A stretch of 5,674 bases of DNA from Anaerolineae bacterium (GTDB lineage: Bacteria; Chloroflexota; Anaerolineae; JADYZS01): NCBI GenBank assembly GCA_020853075.1, contig JADYZS010000449.1, forward strand, positions 1 to 5,674, read 5' to 3'. The notes below the pieces were generated by a model. That model saw only the letters and a program-made list of their open reading frames with translations. It did not search any database and was not told the origin of the DNA. The position numbers and the translations under genes are program-made. Below, in pieces: positions 1 to 5,674 of this stretch; positions within the stretch are counted from its first letter, which is position 1, and each line of letters begins with the position of its first letter.

Positions 1-7
1 AGTCCCG

Positions 8-96
8 GCCATCGGTTGAAACCGACGGCAAATGGCTTAGAAAACCCGCAAAGCGGGTTTCTTGCACATACCAGCCGTCGGATTTTATCCGATGGC
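8..96. repeat. Nested palindromic intergenic repeat (paired inverted hairpins, BIME-like layout)
   Basis: Three hairpins are arranged almost symmetrically around position 51-52. The left arm (8-17/20-29) and the right arm (74-83/87-96) each fold on themselves with one non-Watson-Crick position. The left arm has G-U at that position only in minus-strand RNA, and the right arm only in plus-strand RNA. The two arms are also inverted copies of each other: GCCATCGG at 8-15 is exactly complementary to 89-96, and CCGACGGC at 22-29 to 74-81. A third hairpin (42-60) sits in the middle. The layout resembles paired REP/BIME elements of other bacteria, where two palindromic units lie in opposite orientation outside genes. 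Only one copy is in the window, so repetition in the genome is inferred. It lies just downstream of the last gene of the array. Confidence 0.7.
42..60 (-). terminator. Probable intrinsic terminator of the transporter array
   Basis: AAACCCGC (42-49) and GCGGGTTT (53-60) form a perfect 8-bp stem with a 3-nt loop. Read on the minus strand, the stem is followed by a short T-rich stretch (GGGTTTTCT), as expected of a weak Rho-independent terminator. It starts about 65 nt after the stop codon of the last minus-strand gene. In the plus direction the following bases are less T-rich (TTTCTTGC), so bidirectional function is possible but weaker. The hairpin is also the centre of the larger palindrome at 8-96, so it may belong to the repeat rather than being a dedicated terminator. 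Confidence 0.6.
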
Positions 97-125
97 GGCC
101 TGTTCCCGTACTTCTCAGACAGCCT

Positions 126-1394
126 CTAAGGGTTTTTGTGGCGCGGCTCGCGTATGCCACGCCGCATGAAGAAGAAGGTGGCAACCGATGCCACCAGGCT
201 AACAGCGAAAAGGACGGGGTAGCCCGCCCAACCTGCGACCCAGCCCGCCACGAGGGGAGCAATGGTTGCCGCGGCCCCTGCCGTGGTGTTCGCCAGGCCG
301 ATGTAGGTGGGGCGCGATTCCGGCGTGCTGAATTCCATCGTGATGGCGAGGCTAGAGAGCGAGTTGCCCGCCAGCCCGATGCCCAGAAAGGCGAAGGAAA
401 CGTAAAACCACAGGGGCGTCGCGCCGATGAAAGCCAGCAGCATCGCCGCGAGGATGGCTAACACCGAAAGTTCCAACGTCACCTTGTGCCCGCGCCGGTC
501 GGCCAGTTCGCCCAGGGCCAGGTTGGCGACCATCTGGCTGGCGACCAGGATCGTGGTGAAGGTCCCGGCGGCCTGGTCGGGGAGGCCAAAGCGGCGCGCG
601 GCATAGACAGCGATGAATCCGCTCCCCATGCTGCCGAAGGCCCACCCGATGCGGCTTAACAAATAGCGGCGGTAATTCTTATCCTCTTGCACGAGAACCA
701 GCAGGTTCCGCCAGTATTGGCGTGCGCTGGTGGGAGGGCGCGGGTCGTGGCGCGGGGGTTCGCGTGTCGCCATCAAGAAGAACCAGGAGATGATCGCACC
801 GACGGCGGTAAAGGTGAAGCAAATGGCGAAGTTCGTGGGGAAGGGGTAGCGGGCCAGGATAATGGTCGCACTGGCCGCCGCGAGCAGGCCGAGGGCAGCC
901 CCGCCGAAGAACGCCAGACCGAAGAAGCGCCCGCGCGCCCGCACCGGGATGATCTTGGCGATCATCTCCTGCCAGGCGGTGGTGAGGATGCCCGTGCCGA
1001 CGGCATGCCAGGTCAAACCGAGAAGGAAGAGCGCCAGGGTCAGGCTGGCTCCTAACCCGCCTGCCAGCCAGACGACGAGGGCCATGATGATAATGCCCAG
1101 CCGCTCGCTCATCAGGCTGGTGTAGGCCACGAAGGGCTTCTTGCGCGGGAGCCGCTCCACCAGGCGCGCGGTGAAGATCTGCGGCAGGAGGCTGCCCACC
1201 GCGGGGATCGCCGCGACGAGGCCGATGATGAGAGGCGCGGATGTGAACCGGCTGACAAAGAGGGGGAGCATGCTGGTCGTGGAGACGAAGGAATAGCCCC
1301 CCATGAAGATCGCGATGTCCAGCACGTTGGCGAGGAAGTTGCGCCGGTAATGGCGGGCAATCTCGGCCTCAACGATAGAGTCGGTGTCTGTCAT
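126..1394 (-). CDS. MFS transporter, subfamily A, copy 1 (last gene of the array)
   Basis: This is a 422-aa integral membrane protein of the Major Facilitator Superfamily, a secondary transporter of the inner membrane. About twelve hydrophobic segments are visible, the first at roughly 21-47 and the last at 392-410, with a hydrophilic central loop at about 210-243 (REPPRHDPRPP). The loop between helices 8 and 9 carries a clear MFS motif A, GELADRRGHK at 295-304. The equivalent N-half loop is degenerate (ARLVERLPRKK, 76-86). RARGRFFG at 152-159 lies in the helix 4-5 loop. A hand alignment with the neighbouring gene at 1541-2827 gives about 66% identity, with both starting at equivalent methionines 20 residues before the conserved YRRNF phenylalanine, which supports this ATG. 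The Shine-Dalgarno is weak (GGA, 6 nt before the ATG). The gene is separated from its paralogue by a 146-nt gap holding a repeat, and it ends with TAG. Direction of transport and substrate are unknown; drug or metabolite efflux would be only a guess. Confidence 0.95.
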   Translation of the reverse strand: MTDTDSIVEAEIARHYRRNFLANVLDIAIFMGGYSFVSTTSMLPLFVSRFTSAPLIIGLVAAIPAVGSLLPQIFTARLVERLPRKKPFVAYTSLMSERLGIIIMALVVWLAGGLGASLTLALFLLGLTWHAVGTGILTTAWQEMIAKIIPVRARGRFFGLAFFGGAALGLLAAASATIILARYPFPTNFAICFTFTAVGAIISWFFLMATREPPRHDPRPPTSARQYWRNLLVLVQEDKNYRRYLLSRIGWAFGSMGSGFIAVYAARRFGLPDQAAGTFTTILVASQMVANLALGELADRRGHKVTLELSVLAILAAMLLAFIGATPLWFYVSFAFLGIGLAGNSLSSLAITMEFSTPESRPTYIGLANTTAGAAATIAPLVAGWVAGWAGYPVLFAVSLVASVATFFFMRRGIREPRHKNP

Positions 1395-1444
1395 GGTTTA
1401 TCCGGTGTCTGGGATACTAGTGGAGGTATGCTTTAGTCCACCTA

Positions 1445-1522
1445 CCCTCACCCCCGACCCCTCTCCCGTCGGGAGAGGGGCGCAGGTTTCCTCTCCCCGG
1501 AGGGGAGAGGGTAGGGTGAGGG
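1445..1522. repeat. C/G-rich multi-hairpin intergenic repeat
   Basis: An outer 9-bp stem (CCCTCACCC at 1445-1453 with GGGTGAGGG at 1514-1522) encloses two hairpins. The first has 11-bp arms around one base (1458-1468/1470-1480), and the second has 9-bp arms with a GGA loop (1490-1498/1502-1510). The whole could fold as a three-way junction. It fills most of the 146-nt gap (1395-1540) between the two subfamily A genes. Elements of this type (CCCTCACCC...CCTCTCCC...GGGAGAGG) are familiar as dispersed intergenic repeats in several bacterial phyla and often give spurious peptides like TPDPSPVGRG when translated. No T-tract follows on the minus strand, so it does not look like a standard terminator. 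It may attenuate or stabilise the transcript. Copy number cannot be seen here. Confidence 0.75.
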
Positions 1523-1540
1523 GAGAACCTGCTATTCTAC

Positions 1541-2827
1541 TCAGCCACCTGTTAGAACTCTTTCACTGTCGGCGTGCCGCGGCTCGCGCACCCACCAATG
1601 AAGCACGATAAAGGTAACGACTCCCCCTACCATGCTGAGGGCAAAGAGAGCCGGATAGCCCGCCCAGCCTGCGATCCAGCCTGCCAGGAGGGGCGCGACC
1701 AGCATCGCAACCCCTAGAGTGGTATTCGCCAGGCCGATGTAGGTGGGGCGCGATTCGGGCTGGCTAAACTCCATTGTAATGGAGAGGCTTGATACGATAT
1801 TACCTCCCGCGCCGATACCCAAGAACACGAAGGAAACATAAAACCACAGGGGGCTCTCGCCGACAAAGGCCACGGCCATAGCCGCGAGCAAGGCCAACGA
1901 AGCAAGTTCCAGCGTTAACTTGTGCCCGCGCCGGTCGGCCAGTTCGCCCAGGGTCAGGTTAGCAACCATCTGGCTGGCGACCAGGATGGCCGTGAAGGTC
2001 CCCGCCACCTGATCGGGGAGGCCAAAACGGCGCGCGGCATAGACGGCGATGAATCCCCTCCCCATGCCACCAAAGGCCCAGGCAACCTGGCTCACCAGAT
2101 AGCGGCGAAAGTTCGCGTCCTGGCGCAACAAGATAAACAGGTTCTGCCAGTATTCGCGCCCGGTGGTGGGCGGGCGGGGATCGGGGCGTGCCGGTTCGTG
2201 GGTCGCCAGGAAGAAGAGAAAAGAGACCATCACGCAGACGGCGGCGACGGTGAAACAGATGGCGAAGTTGGTCGGAAAGGGGTAGCGGGCCAGGATGGCG
2301 GTCGCCGCGCTGGCAGCCACCAGGGAAAGCGCGGACATACCGAAAAAGGAGACACCGAAGAAACGCCCGCGCGCCCGCACCGGGATGATCTTCGCCATCA
2401 ACTCCTGCCAGGCGGTGATCACCATGCCCGCACCCAGGGTATGATAGGTGAAGGCGAGAAAGAAGAGAATCAGGGTTAAGCGAGTCTCAAATATGTGCGC
2501 GCCCCAAACGACGAGAGCAGTCGCGACAATCGCCAGGCGTTCGCCCAGGAGGGTGGTGAACGCCACAAAGGGCTTCTTGCGCGGGAGCCTTTCCACCCAT
2601 CGCGCGGTGAAGACCTGGGGGAGCCACACCAAAGCAGAAAGGGTGCCGATAAGGCCGATGATCAGCGACGAGGAGGTGAGCCTGCTGACGAACAAGGGGA
2701 GGATGCTGCCGCTGGACATGAACGAAAAGCCCACCCCGCCGATGCTCGTGTCCAACACATTGACGATGAAGTTGCGCCGGTAGTGCTTGCTTATCTCCGC
2801 GTCGTAGGCGGAATCGGACGTGATCAT
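1541..2827 (-). CDS. MFS transporter, subfamily A, copy 2
   Basis: This is a 428-aa inner-membrane MFS transporter with about twelve hydrophobic segments. It shares with copy 1 (126-1394) the YRRNF box before helix 1 (16-20), the degenerate N-half motif A (ERLPRKK, about 79-85), RARGRFFG in the helix 4-5 loop (151-158), the central DPRPP loop, the canonical motif A GELADRRGHK between helices 8 and 9 (294-303), and PESRPTYIGLANTT before helix 11 (357-370). Hand-counted identity is about 66%, rising to about 81% around residues 260-360. The reading frame is open for another 143 codons upstream, but that stretch lies out of frame inside the preceding gene. The ATG at 2827 is preferred because it aligns exactly with the start of copy 1 and lies 2 nt after the preceding TGA. 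An ATG at 2845 (MARVLN) is a possible alternative with no evident Shine-Dalgarno. The protein has a longer polar tail than copy 1 (ADSERVLTGG). Substrate unknown. Confidence 0.95.
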   Translation of the reverse strand: MITSDSAYDAEISKHYRRNFIVNVLDTSIGGVGFSFMSSGSILPLFVSRLTSSSLIIGLIGTLSALVWLPQVFTARWVERLPRKKPFVAFTTLLGERLAIVATALVVWGAHIFETRLTLILFFLAFTYHTLGAGMVITAWQELMAKIIPVRARGRFFGVSFFGMSALSLVAASAATAILARYPFPTNFAICFTVAAVCVMVSFLFFLATHEPARPDPRPPTTGREYWQNLFILLRQDANFRRYLVSQVAWAFGGMGRGFIAVYAARRFGLPDQVAGTFTAILVASQMVANLTLGELADRRGHKLTLELASLALLAAMAVAFVGESPLWFYVSFVFLGIGAGGNIVSSLSITMEFSQPESRPTYIGLANTTLGVAMLVAPLLAGWIAGWAGYPALFALSMVGGVVTFIVLHWWVREPRHADSERVLTGG

Positions 2828-2829
2828 AT

Positions 2830-4110
2830 TCAGGACTCTAGCCATAGAAACAGGAGACCGGCCCCTGTCCTCAGTACGCCTACGATCAGGATAGCGGCGA
2901 GCATACCGAAGGCAGTAGAGAATGCGCTCCCCAACAAAGGCCCGGCGAAGACGGCAATGTTGACCAGGATCATGTAGAGAGCGGTAAAGTCGGCCCGGTT
3001 CTCTTCCGGGCAGGCTTCTACTAATCCATTCGGCAGGGCCACGCTGAAACCGATGATCACGATCCCGGCAAAGATGTGAATGGGAATGAGAGAAGCAACC
3101 GAGGGCGCGATCACGAGGAGTGCGCAATAGACACCCATGCCAACCCCAGACCAGGCCAGCGTCTGGCGGGTTCCCCACCAGCGGAGAACACGATCCATCC
3201 ATAAGGCGGCAACGACCGAGGTCGCCGTGTAAATCGTCAACAGGATGCTGATCCACCCATCAGATGCACCCAGCCTGTTCACCAGCAGGATAGGGTACAA
3301 CGGCGTCAGCATGGTCACGGTCAAGTTTGTGGCCGTGGCGCAGACCGCGAAGCGCACGAAGCGACGCTGTCCCTTGATCTGCGCCCAGCGGGCACGCCAC
3401 GATGGGGATACGGACCCGTTAGACGGTGCATCACCGGAGGAAAGGCGGATGCGACTCAAATACCATGCGCTCCCCAGGCCGATGACGGAACTGGCGAGGA
3501 ACAACATCTGATAGTTGAAGGGGAAAGGCGAACCCTCTAACCAAAAGCCTGCGAGCAACAGGCCGAGCATGGAGGTCAGGCTGCCGATAGAGAAACGGCG
3601 GCTCATCACGTGGGCTCTCTGCTCCGGCGGCACGGCATAGGCGAACATGGTGAAAAACCCGACACTGAGGACGGAGAAAGGTATCCCGCTGAGAAGATTG
3701 GTAAAGACCAGCGCCTCGGCTTGGAAACGCGACACAACCGATGGGATTAAAGCAAACATCAGAAAAGCAAAACGGTGAAAGATCACAGCTACCACCAGGC
3801 TGTGTATCAGCCGTTTCTTGTCGGCGACCAACCGGGCGGCGGGGAGCGAGAAGAGGAGTGCGACGAGATAGGGGCCGGAGGTCAGCGCACCCACCAGAAG
3901 GTCCGACGCCCCCAGACGCACGGCGAAAACCGGCAGGAAGTTGAGAACGATGGTAATGGTGAAATATCCCAGGGCGTAATCTATGTAAATGGCCCGCGTG
4001 TTCATATTGCCAAGATCAGCGGATGGAGCCAATAGCAACGTGCGCTGCCACAGGGAGATGCGAGGTGACGCGTGAGACAGCCGTTCGGCAAGATCCGGCA
4101 TTGGTGTCAC
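2830..4110 (-). CDS. MFS transporter, subfamily B, copy 1 (GTG start)
   Basis: This is a 426-aa MFS transporter of the inner membrane with about twelve hydrophobic segments. A basic, partly amphipathic N-terminal stretch (about 1-38) precedes helix 1, which opens with RAIYID (39-44). Other landmarks are RLGASDLLVGALTSGPYLVA (65-84) entering helix 2, a degenerate motif A after helix 2 (ARLVADKKR, 92-100), PPEQRAHVMSRR in the helix 4-5 loop (161-172), the central SWRARWAQIKGQ (237-248), a partial C-half motif A (DRVLRWWGTR, 306-315) and CPEENRADFTALYM before helix 11 (367-380). The start is taken as GTG at 4110, because GGAG lies 9 nt upstream; the ATG at 4101 would be 18 nt from it. The gene begins 3 nt after the previous stop and ends 2 nt before the next start. 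It is about 70% identical to the gene at 4114-5394 over the last 190 residues. Substrate unknown. Confidence 0.94.
   Translation of the reverse strand: MTPMPDLAERLSHASPRISLWQRTLLLAPSADLGNMNTRAIYIDYALGYFTITIVLNFLPVFAVRLGASDLLVGALTSGPYLVALLFSLPAARLVADKKRLIHSLVVAVIFHRFAFLMFALIPSVVSRFQAEALVFTNLLSGIPFSVLSVGFFTMFAYAVPPEQRAHVMSRRFSIGSLTSMLGLLLAGFWLEGSPFPFNYQMLFLASSVIGLGSAWYLSRIRLSSGDAPSNGSVSPSWRARWAQIKGQRRFVRFAVCATATNLTVTMLTPLYPILLVNRLGASDGWISILLTIYTATSVVAALWMDRVLRWWGTRQTLAWSGVGMGVYCALLVIAPSVASLIPIHIFAGIVIIGFSVALPNGLVEACPEENRADFTALYMILVNIAVFAGPLLGSAFSTAFGMLAAILIVGVLRTGAGLLFLWLES
2836..2839 (-). promoter_or_regulatory. Candidate Shine-Dalgarno inside the end of the upstream gene
   Basis: AGAG lies 8 nt before the ATG at 2827, within the last sense codons (CTA GAG TCC) of the gene at 2830-4110. 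It is short, but its placement supports the 2827 start over 2845 and suggests that translation of this subfamily A gene is coupled to the B gene before it. Confidence 0.35.
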
Positions 4111-4113
4111 TGT

Positions 4114-5394
4114 TCAATACTCCAGCCACAGAGATAGGAGCCCTGCGCCTGCCCTCAAGGCTCCTACGATGATGATAGCGGCGACCACGCCGAAGGCGGT
4201 GGATAAGACGCTTCCTAGCAAAGGCCCGGCGAAGGTCGCGACGTTGACCAGCACCATGTACAGAGCCGTGAAATCGGCCCGGTTCTCTTCTGGACAGGTT
4301 TCCACCAGGCCGTGGGGTAGGCCCACATTGAAACCTGCAATGAGGGTGCCAGAGAAAACAAAGAGCGGGACTAGGGATGGTACCGAAGGCGCGAGGGCAA
4401 AGGCTATGGCATATATTCCTAAGCCTACCCCGGTCAGGACCAGCGTATAGCGCGTTCCCCAACGACGGAGAACTCGATCCACGCCGAGGGCTGCCACAAA
4501 CGAAGTCGCATTGTAGATTGTCCATAAAAGGCTGATCCAACCGTCGGATGCGCCGAACCTGTTCACAAACATGATGGGATACAATGACTGAAGCATACTT
4601 ATGGACGTGATCAAGGCCGTTGCGCAGATCGCAAAACGCACAAAGCGGTGTTGTCCCTTGATCTGCGCCCAACGAGCGCGCCACGATAGAGAGACTGCCG
4701 GCGGGTAGAGGGGAGGATCGCGCGGAGAGAGGTAGATGCGACTGACATACCATACACTGCCGAGGCTGATCAGAAAGCACGCGAAGAAGGTGATTTCGTA
4801 GTTGAAGGGGAAGGGCAGGCGCTCCAACCAGAAACCGGCGAGCAGAAGGCCGAGCATGGCAGTCAGGCTGCCGATGGCGGAACGGCGGCTCATCACGTGC
4901 GCTCGTTGCTCCGGCGGTATGGCATAGGCAAACATGGTGAAGAACGCGACGTTGATCATTGAGAAGGGTATGCCGCCGAGAAGATTGGTGAGAGCCAGGG
5001 CTTCGGCCTGGAAACGCGACAAGATTACCGGAATCAACGCGAACATCAAATAAGGAATGCGGTAGAGAAAAATGGACCACACCAGGTTGGGCAGCAGCCG
5101 TTTCTCGTCATTAACCAGCCGGGCGGCAGGGAGCGAAAGAACGAGCGCGACCAGGTAGGGCCCGGCGGTCAGCGCGCCCACAAGAAGGTCAGACGCGCCC
5201 AGACGCACCGCGAAAACTGCCAGAAAGTGCGTCACGATAATGTAGGCGATATTCCCCACGGCGATGTCCATGTAGATGGCTCGCGCGTTGTGAGCCGCCA
5301 CGTTAGCCGGGGGGGCCAGGAATAGGGCGCGTCGCCACCAGGCGGCGCGAGGCTGGAGCGCAGGAATGGTTGTGGCTTGCTCGGTAATCGCCAT
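4114..5394 (-). CDS. MFS transporter, subfamily B, copy 2
   Basis: This is a 426-aa inner-membrane MFS transporter with about twelve hydrophobic segments. Its landmarks match those of the gene at 2830-4110: a basic N-terminal stretch with WWRRALFLAPP (19-29), RAIYMD opening helix 1 (38-43), RLGASDLLVGALTAGPYLVA at the start of helix 2 (64-83), PPEQRAHVMSRR between helices 4 and 5 (160-171), SWRARWAQIKGQ in the central loop (237-248), DRVLRRWGTR as a partial motif A between helices 8 and 9 (306-315), and CPEENRADFTALYM before helix 11 (367-380). The ATG start at 5394 is 3 nt after the TAA of the upstream gene. Its Shine-Dalgarno is poor: GAG at 5405-5407, 10 nt away. The gene ends with TGA 3 nt before the next GTG. 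It belongs to the same apparent operon as its neighbours. Substrate and transport direction cannot be inferred. Confidence 0.95.
   Translation of the reverse strand: MAITEQATTIPALQPRAAWWRRALFLAPPANVAAHNARAIYMDIAVGNIAYIIVTHFLAVFAVRLGASDLLVGALTAGPYLVALVLSLPAARLVNDEKRLLPNLVWSIFLYRIPYLMFALIPVILSRFQAEALALTNLLGGIPFSMINVAFFTMFAYAIPPEQRAHVMSRRSAIGSLTAMLGLLLAGFWLERLPFPFNYEITFFACFLISLGSVWYVSRIYLSPRDPPLYPPAVSLSWRARWAQIKGQHRFVRFAICATALITSISMLQSLYPIMFVNRFGASDGWISLLWTIYNATSFVAALGVDRVLRRWGTRYTLVLTGVGLGIYAIAFALAPSVPSLVPLFVFSGTLIAGFNVGLPHGLVETCPEENRADFTALYMVLVNVATFAGPLLGSVLSTAFGVVAAIIIVGALRAGAGLLSLWLEY
4120..4123 (-). promoter_or_regulatory. Shine-Dalgarno deciding the GTG start at 4110
   Basis: GGAG lies 9 nt before the GTG at 4110 and is made from the penultimate codons (CTG GAG) of the upstream transporter gene. 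The spacing suits GTG 4110 and not ATG 4101. Its position inside the upstream coding region suggests translational coupling. Confidence 0.6.
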
Positions 5395-5397
5395 GCC

Positions 5398-5674
5398 TTA
5401 GTATCTCAGCCGGTGACAGATAAGCCCGGAAGCCATGCGCATCGCCGCGACAACGAACAGCGCCGGTATCAGACCAACCAGGGTGGATAGCGTGCCCCCC
5501 AGCAAAGGCCCCACGAAGATGGCGACGTTCATGGCAAGCATGTAGATCGCAATAAAGTCGCCGCGATTTTCTTCTGGGCTAAACTCCAACAGCCCGTTCG
5601 CCAGGCCCACGCTGAAGCCCGCCGCCAGGAAACCGCCGAAGAAATGAACCGGTATCAGGAAAGTAACCGAAGGG
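5398..5674 (-). CDS. MFS transporter, subfamily B, copy 3 (C-terminal part only)
   Basis: The reading frame is open to the right edge and encodes the last 91 residues of a third subfamily B transporter. It aligns without gaps to residues 336-426 of the protein at 4114-5394, with the same C-terminal length and about 54% identity (hand count), so helices 10-12 are covered. SPEENRGDFIAIYM matches the CPEENRADFTALYM signature before helix 11, and GPLLGGTLST matches helix 11. A GTG at 5610 could be mistaken for a start, but the homology continues past it (SVTFLIPVHFFGGF), so it is an internal valine. If the protein has the usual length, about 1 kb lies beyond the window. It ends with TAA, 3 nt before the next ATG. 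It is the most divergent of the three B copies. Confidence 0.92.
   Translation of the reverse strand, partial: PSVTFLIPVHFFGGFLAAGFSVGLANGLLEFSPEENRGDFIAIYMLAMNVAIFVGPLLGGTLSTLVGLIPALFVVAAMRMASGLICHRLRY

Larger units (their letters stand above)
1541..5674 (-). other. Probable operon of at least four MFS transporter genes
   Basis: Four consecutive same-strand genes are spaced by 3, 3 and 2 nt with no room for promoters between them, which implies one transcript entering from beyond the right edge. The gene at 126-1394 follows after a 146-nt gap holding a structured repeat and no T-tract terminator, so it may be reached by read-through or have its own weak promoter. The operon's first gene and promoter are outside the window. 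Confidence 0.8.

Noticed and set aside
1414..1440. A possible promoter for the last gene on the minus strand: TGGACT (1435-1440) and TAGTAT (1414-1419)
   Set aside because: The -35 match is poor and the spacer is only 15 nt. Such a match is expected by chance, so it is noted but not annotated.
1445..1522. The palindrome cluster as a CRISPR array, tRNA or riboswitch
   Set aside because: There are no regularly spaced identical repeats with unique spacers and no tRNA consensus boxes, and the arms are simple C/G-rich inverted repeats without a recognisable aptamer core.
1384..1611. A small plus-strand frame reading TLTPDPSPVGRG through the intergenic repeat
   Set aside because: It is the translation of the palindromic repeat at 1445-1522, a common annotation artefact, not a gene.
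1922..2479. A 185-codon plus-strand open frame, and shorter plus-strand frames elsewhere
   Set aside because: These are antisense to conserved MFS coding sequence, with low-complexity charged products (G, R, E, D, Q) typical of GC-rich antisense shadows.
2828..3256. A 143-codon N-terminal extension of the gene at 1541-2827
   Set aside because: It overlaps the preceding transporter in another frame and has shadow-like composition, and the paralogue at 126-1394 starts exactly at the residue equivalent to 2827.
4016..5080. A 354-codon open frame on the minus strand, out of frame with the transporter at 4114-5394
   Set aside because: It lies almost wholly within a well-supported MFS gene, its product is rich in R, S, P and H with no recognisable domain, and high GC keeps alternate frames open. 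No separate start signal is evident.
126..5674. A specific drug-efflux or sugar-transport label for these genes
   Set aside because: No substrate-diagnostic motif was recognised and no neighbouring regulator or enzyme is present, so only the general MFS assignment is supportable.

Overview
The window is a tandem array of Major Facilitator Superfamily (MFS) membrane transporters, all on the minus strand, so transcription runs from the right edge to the left. Four genes are complete (422, 428, 426 and 426 aa) and the C-terminal 91 codons of a fifth enter at the right edge. No other gene type, RNA gene, transposase or CRISPR array is visible. The GC-rich composition (roughly 60% by impression, not computed) and the two kinds of GC-rich palindromic intergenic repeat would suit Chloroflexota or a similar environmental phylum. 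That is a weak inference; no taxonomic marker gene is present.

Layout in order of transcription. Subfamily B comes first: a partial gene (5398-5674), a complete gene (4114-5394) and a second complete gene with a GTG start (2830-4110). Subfamily A follows: a gene at 1541-2827 and, after a 146-nt gap, a last gene at 126-1394. The first four genes are separated by only 3, 3 and 2 nt, and possible Shine-Dalgarno motifs lie inside the final codons of each upstream gene, which points to one translationally coupled operon. The 146-nt gap before the last gene contains a C/G-rich multi-hairpin repeat (1445-1522). Downstream of the last gene (1-125) lies a nested palindrome (8-96) with an intrinsic-terminator-like hairpin (42-60) at its centre.

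Within subfamily A, the two proteins are about 66% identical in a hand count. Within B, the two complete proteins are about 70% identical over the last 190 residues, and the partial protein is about 54% identical to its neighbour over 91 residues. A and B differ clearly but share the 12-helix layout and several positional signatures, so the array looks like repeated tandem duplication of an older pair of related transporters. The substrate cannot be read from the sequence, and there is no neighbouring enzyme or regulator to suggest one. The main points for a second look are the size and two-family structure of the array and the two structured repeats at its downstream end.
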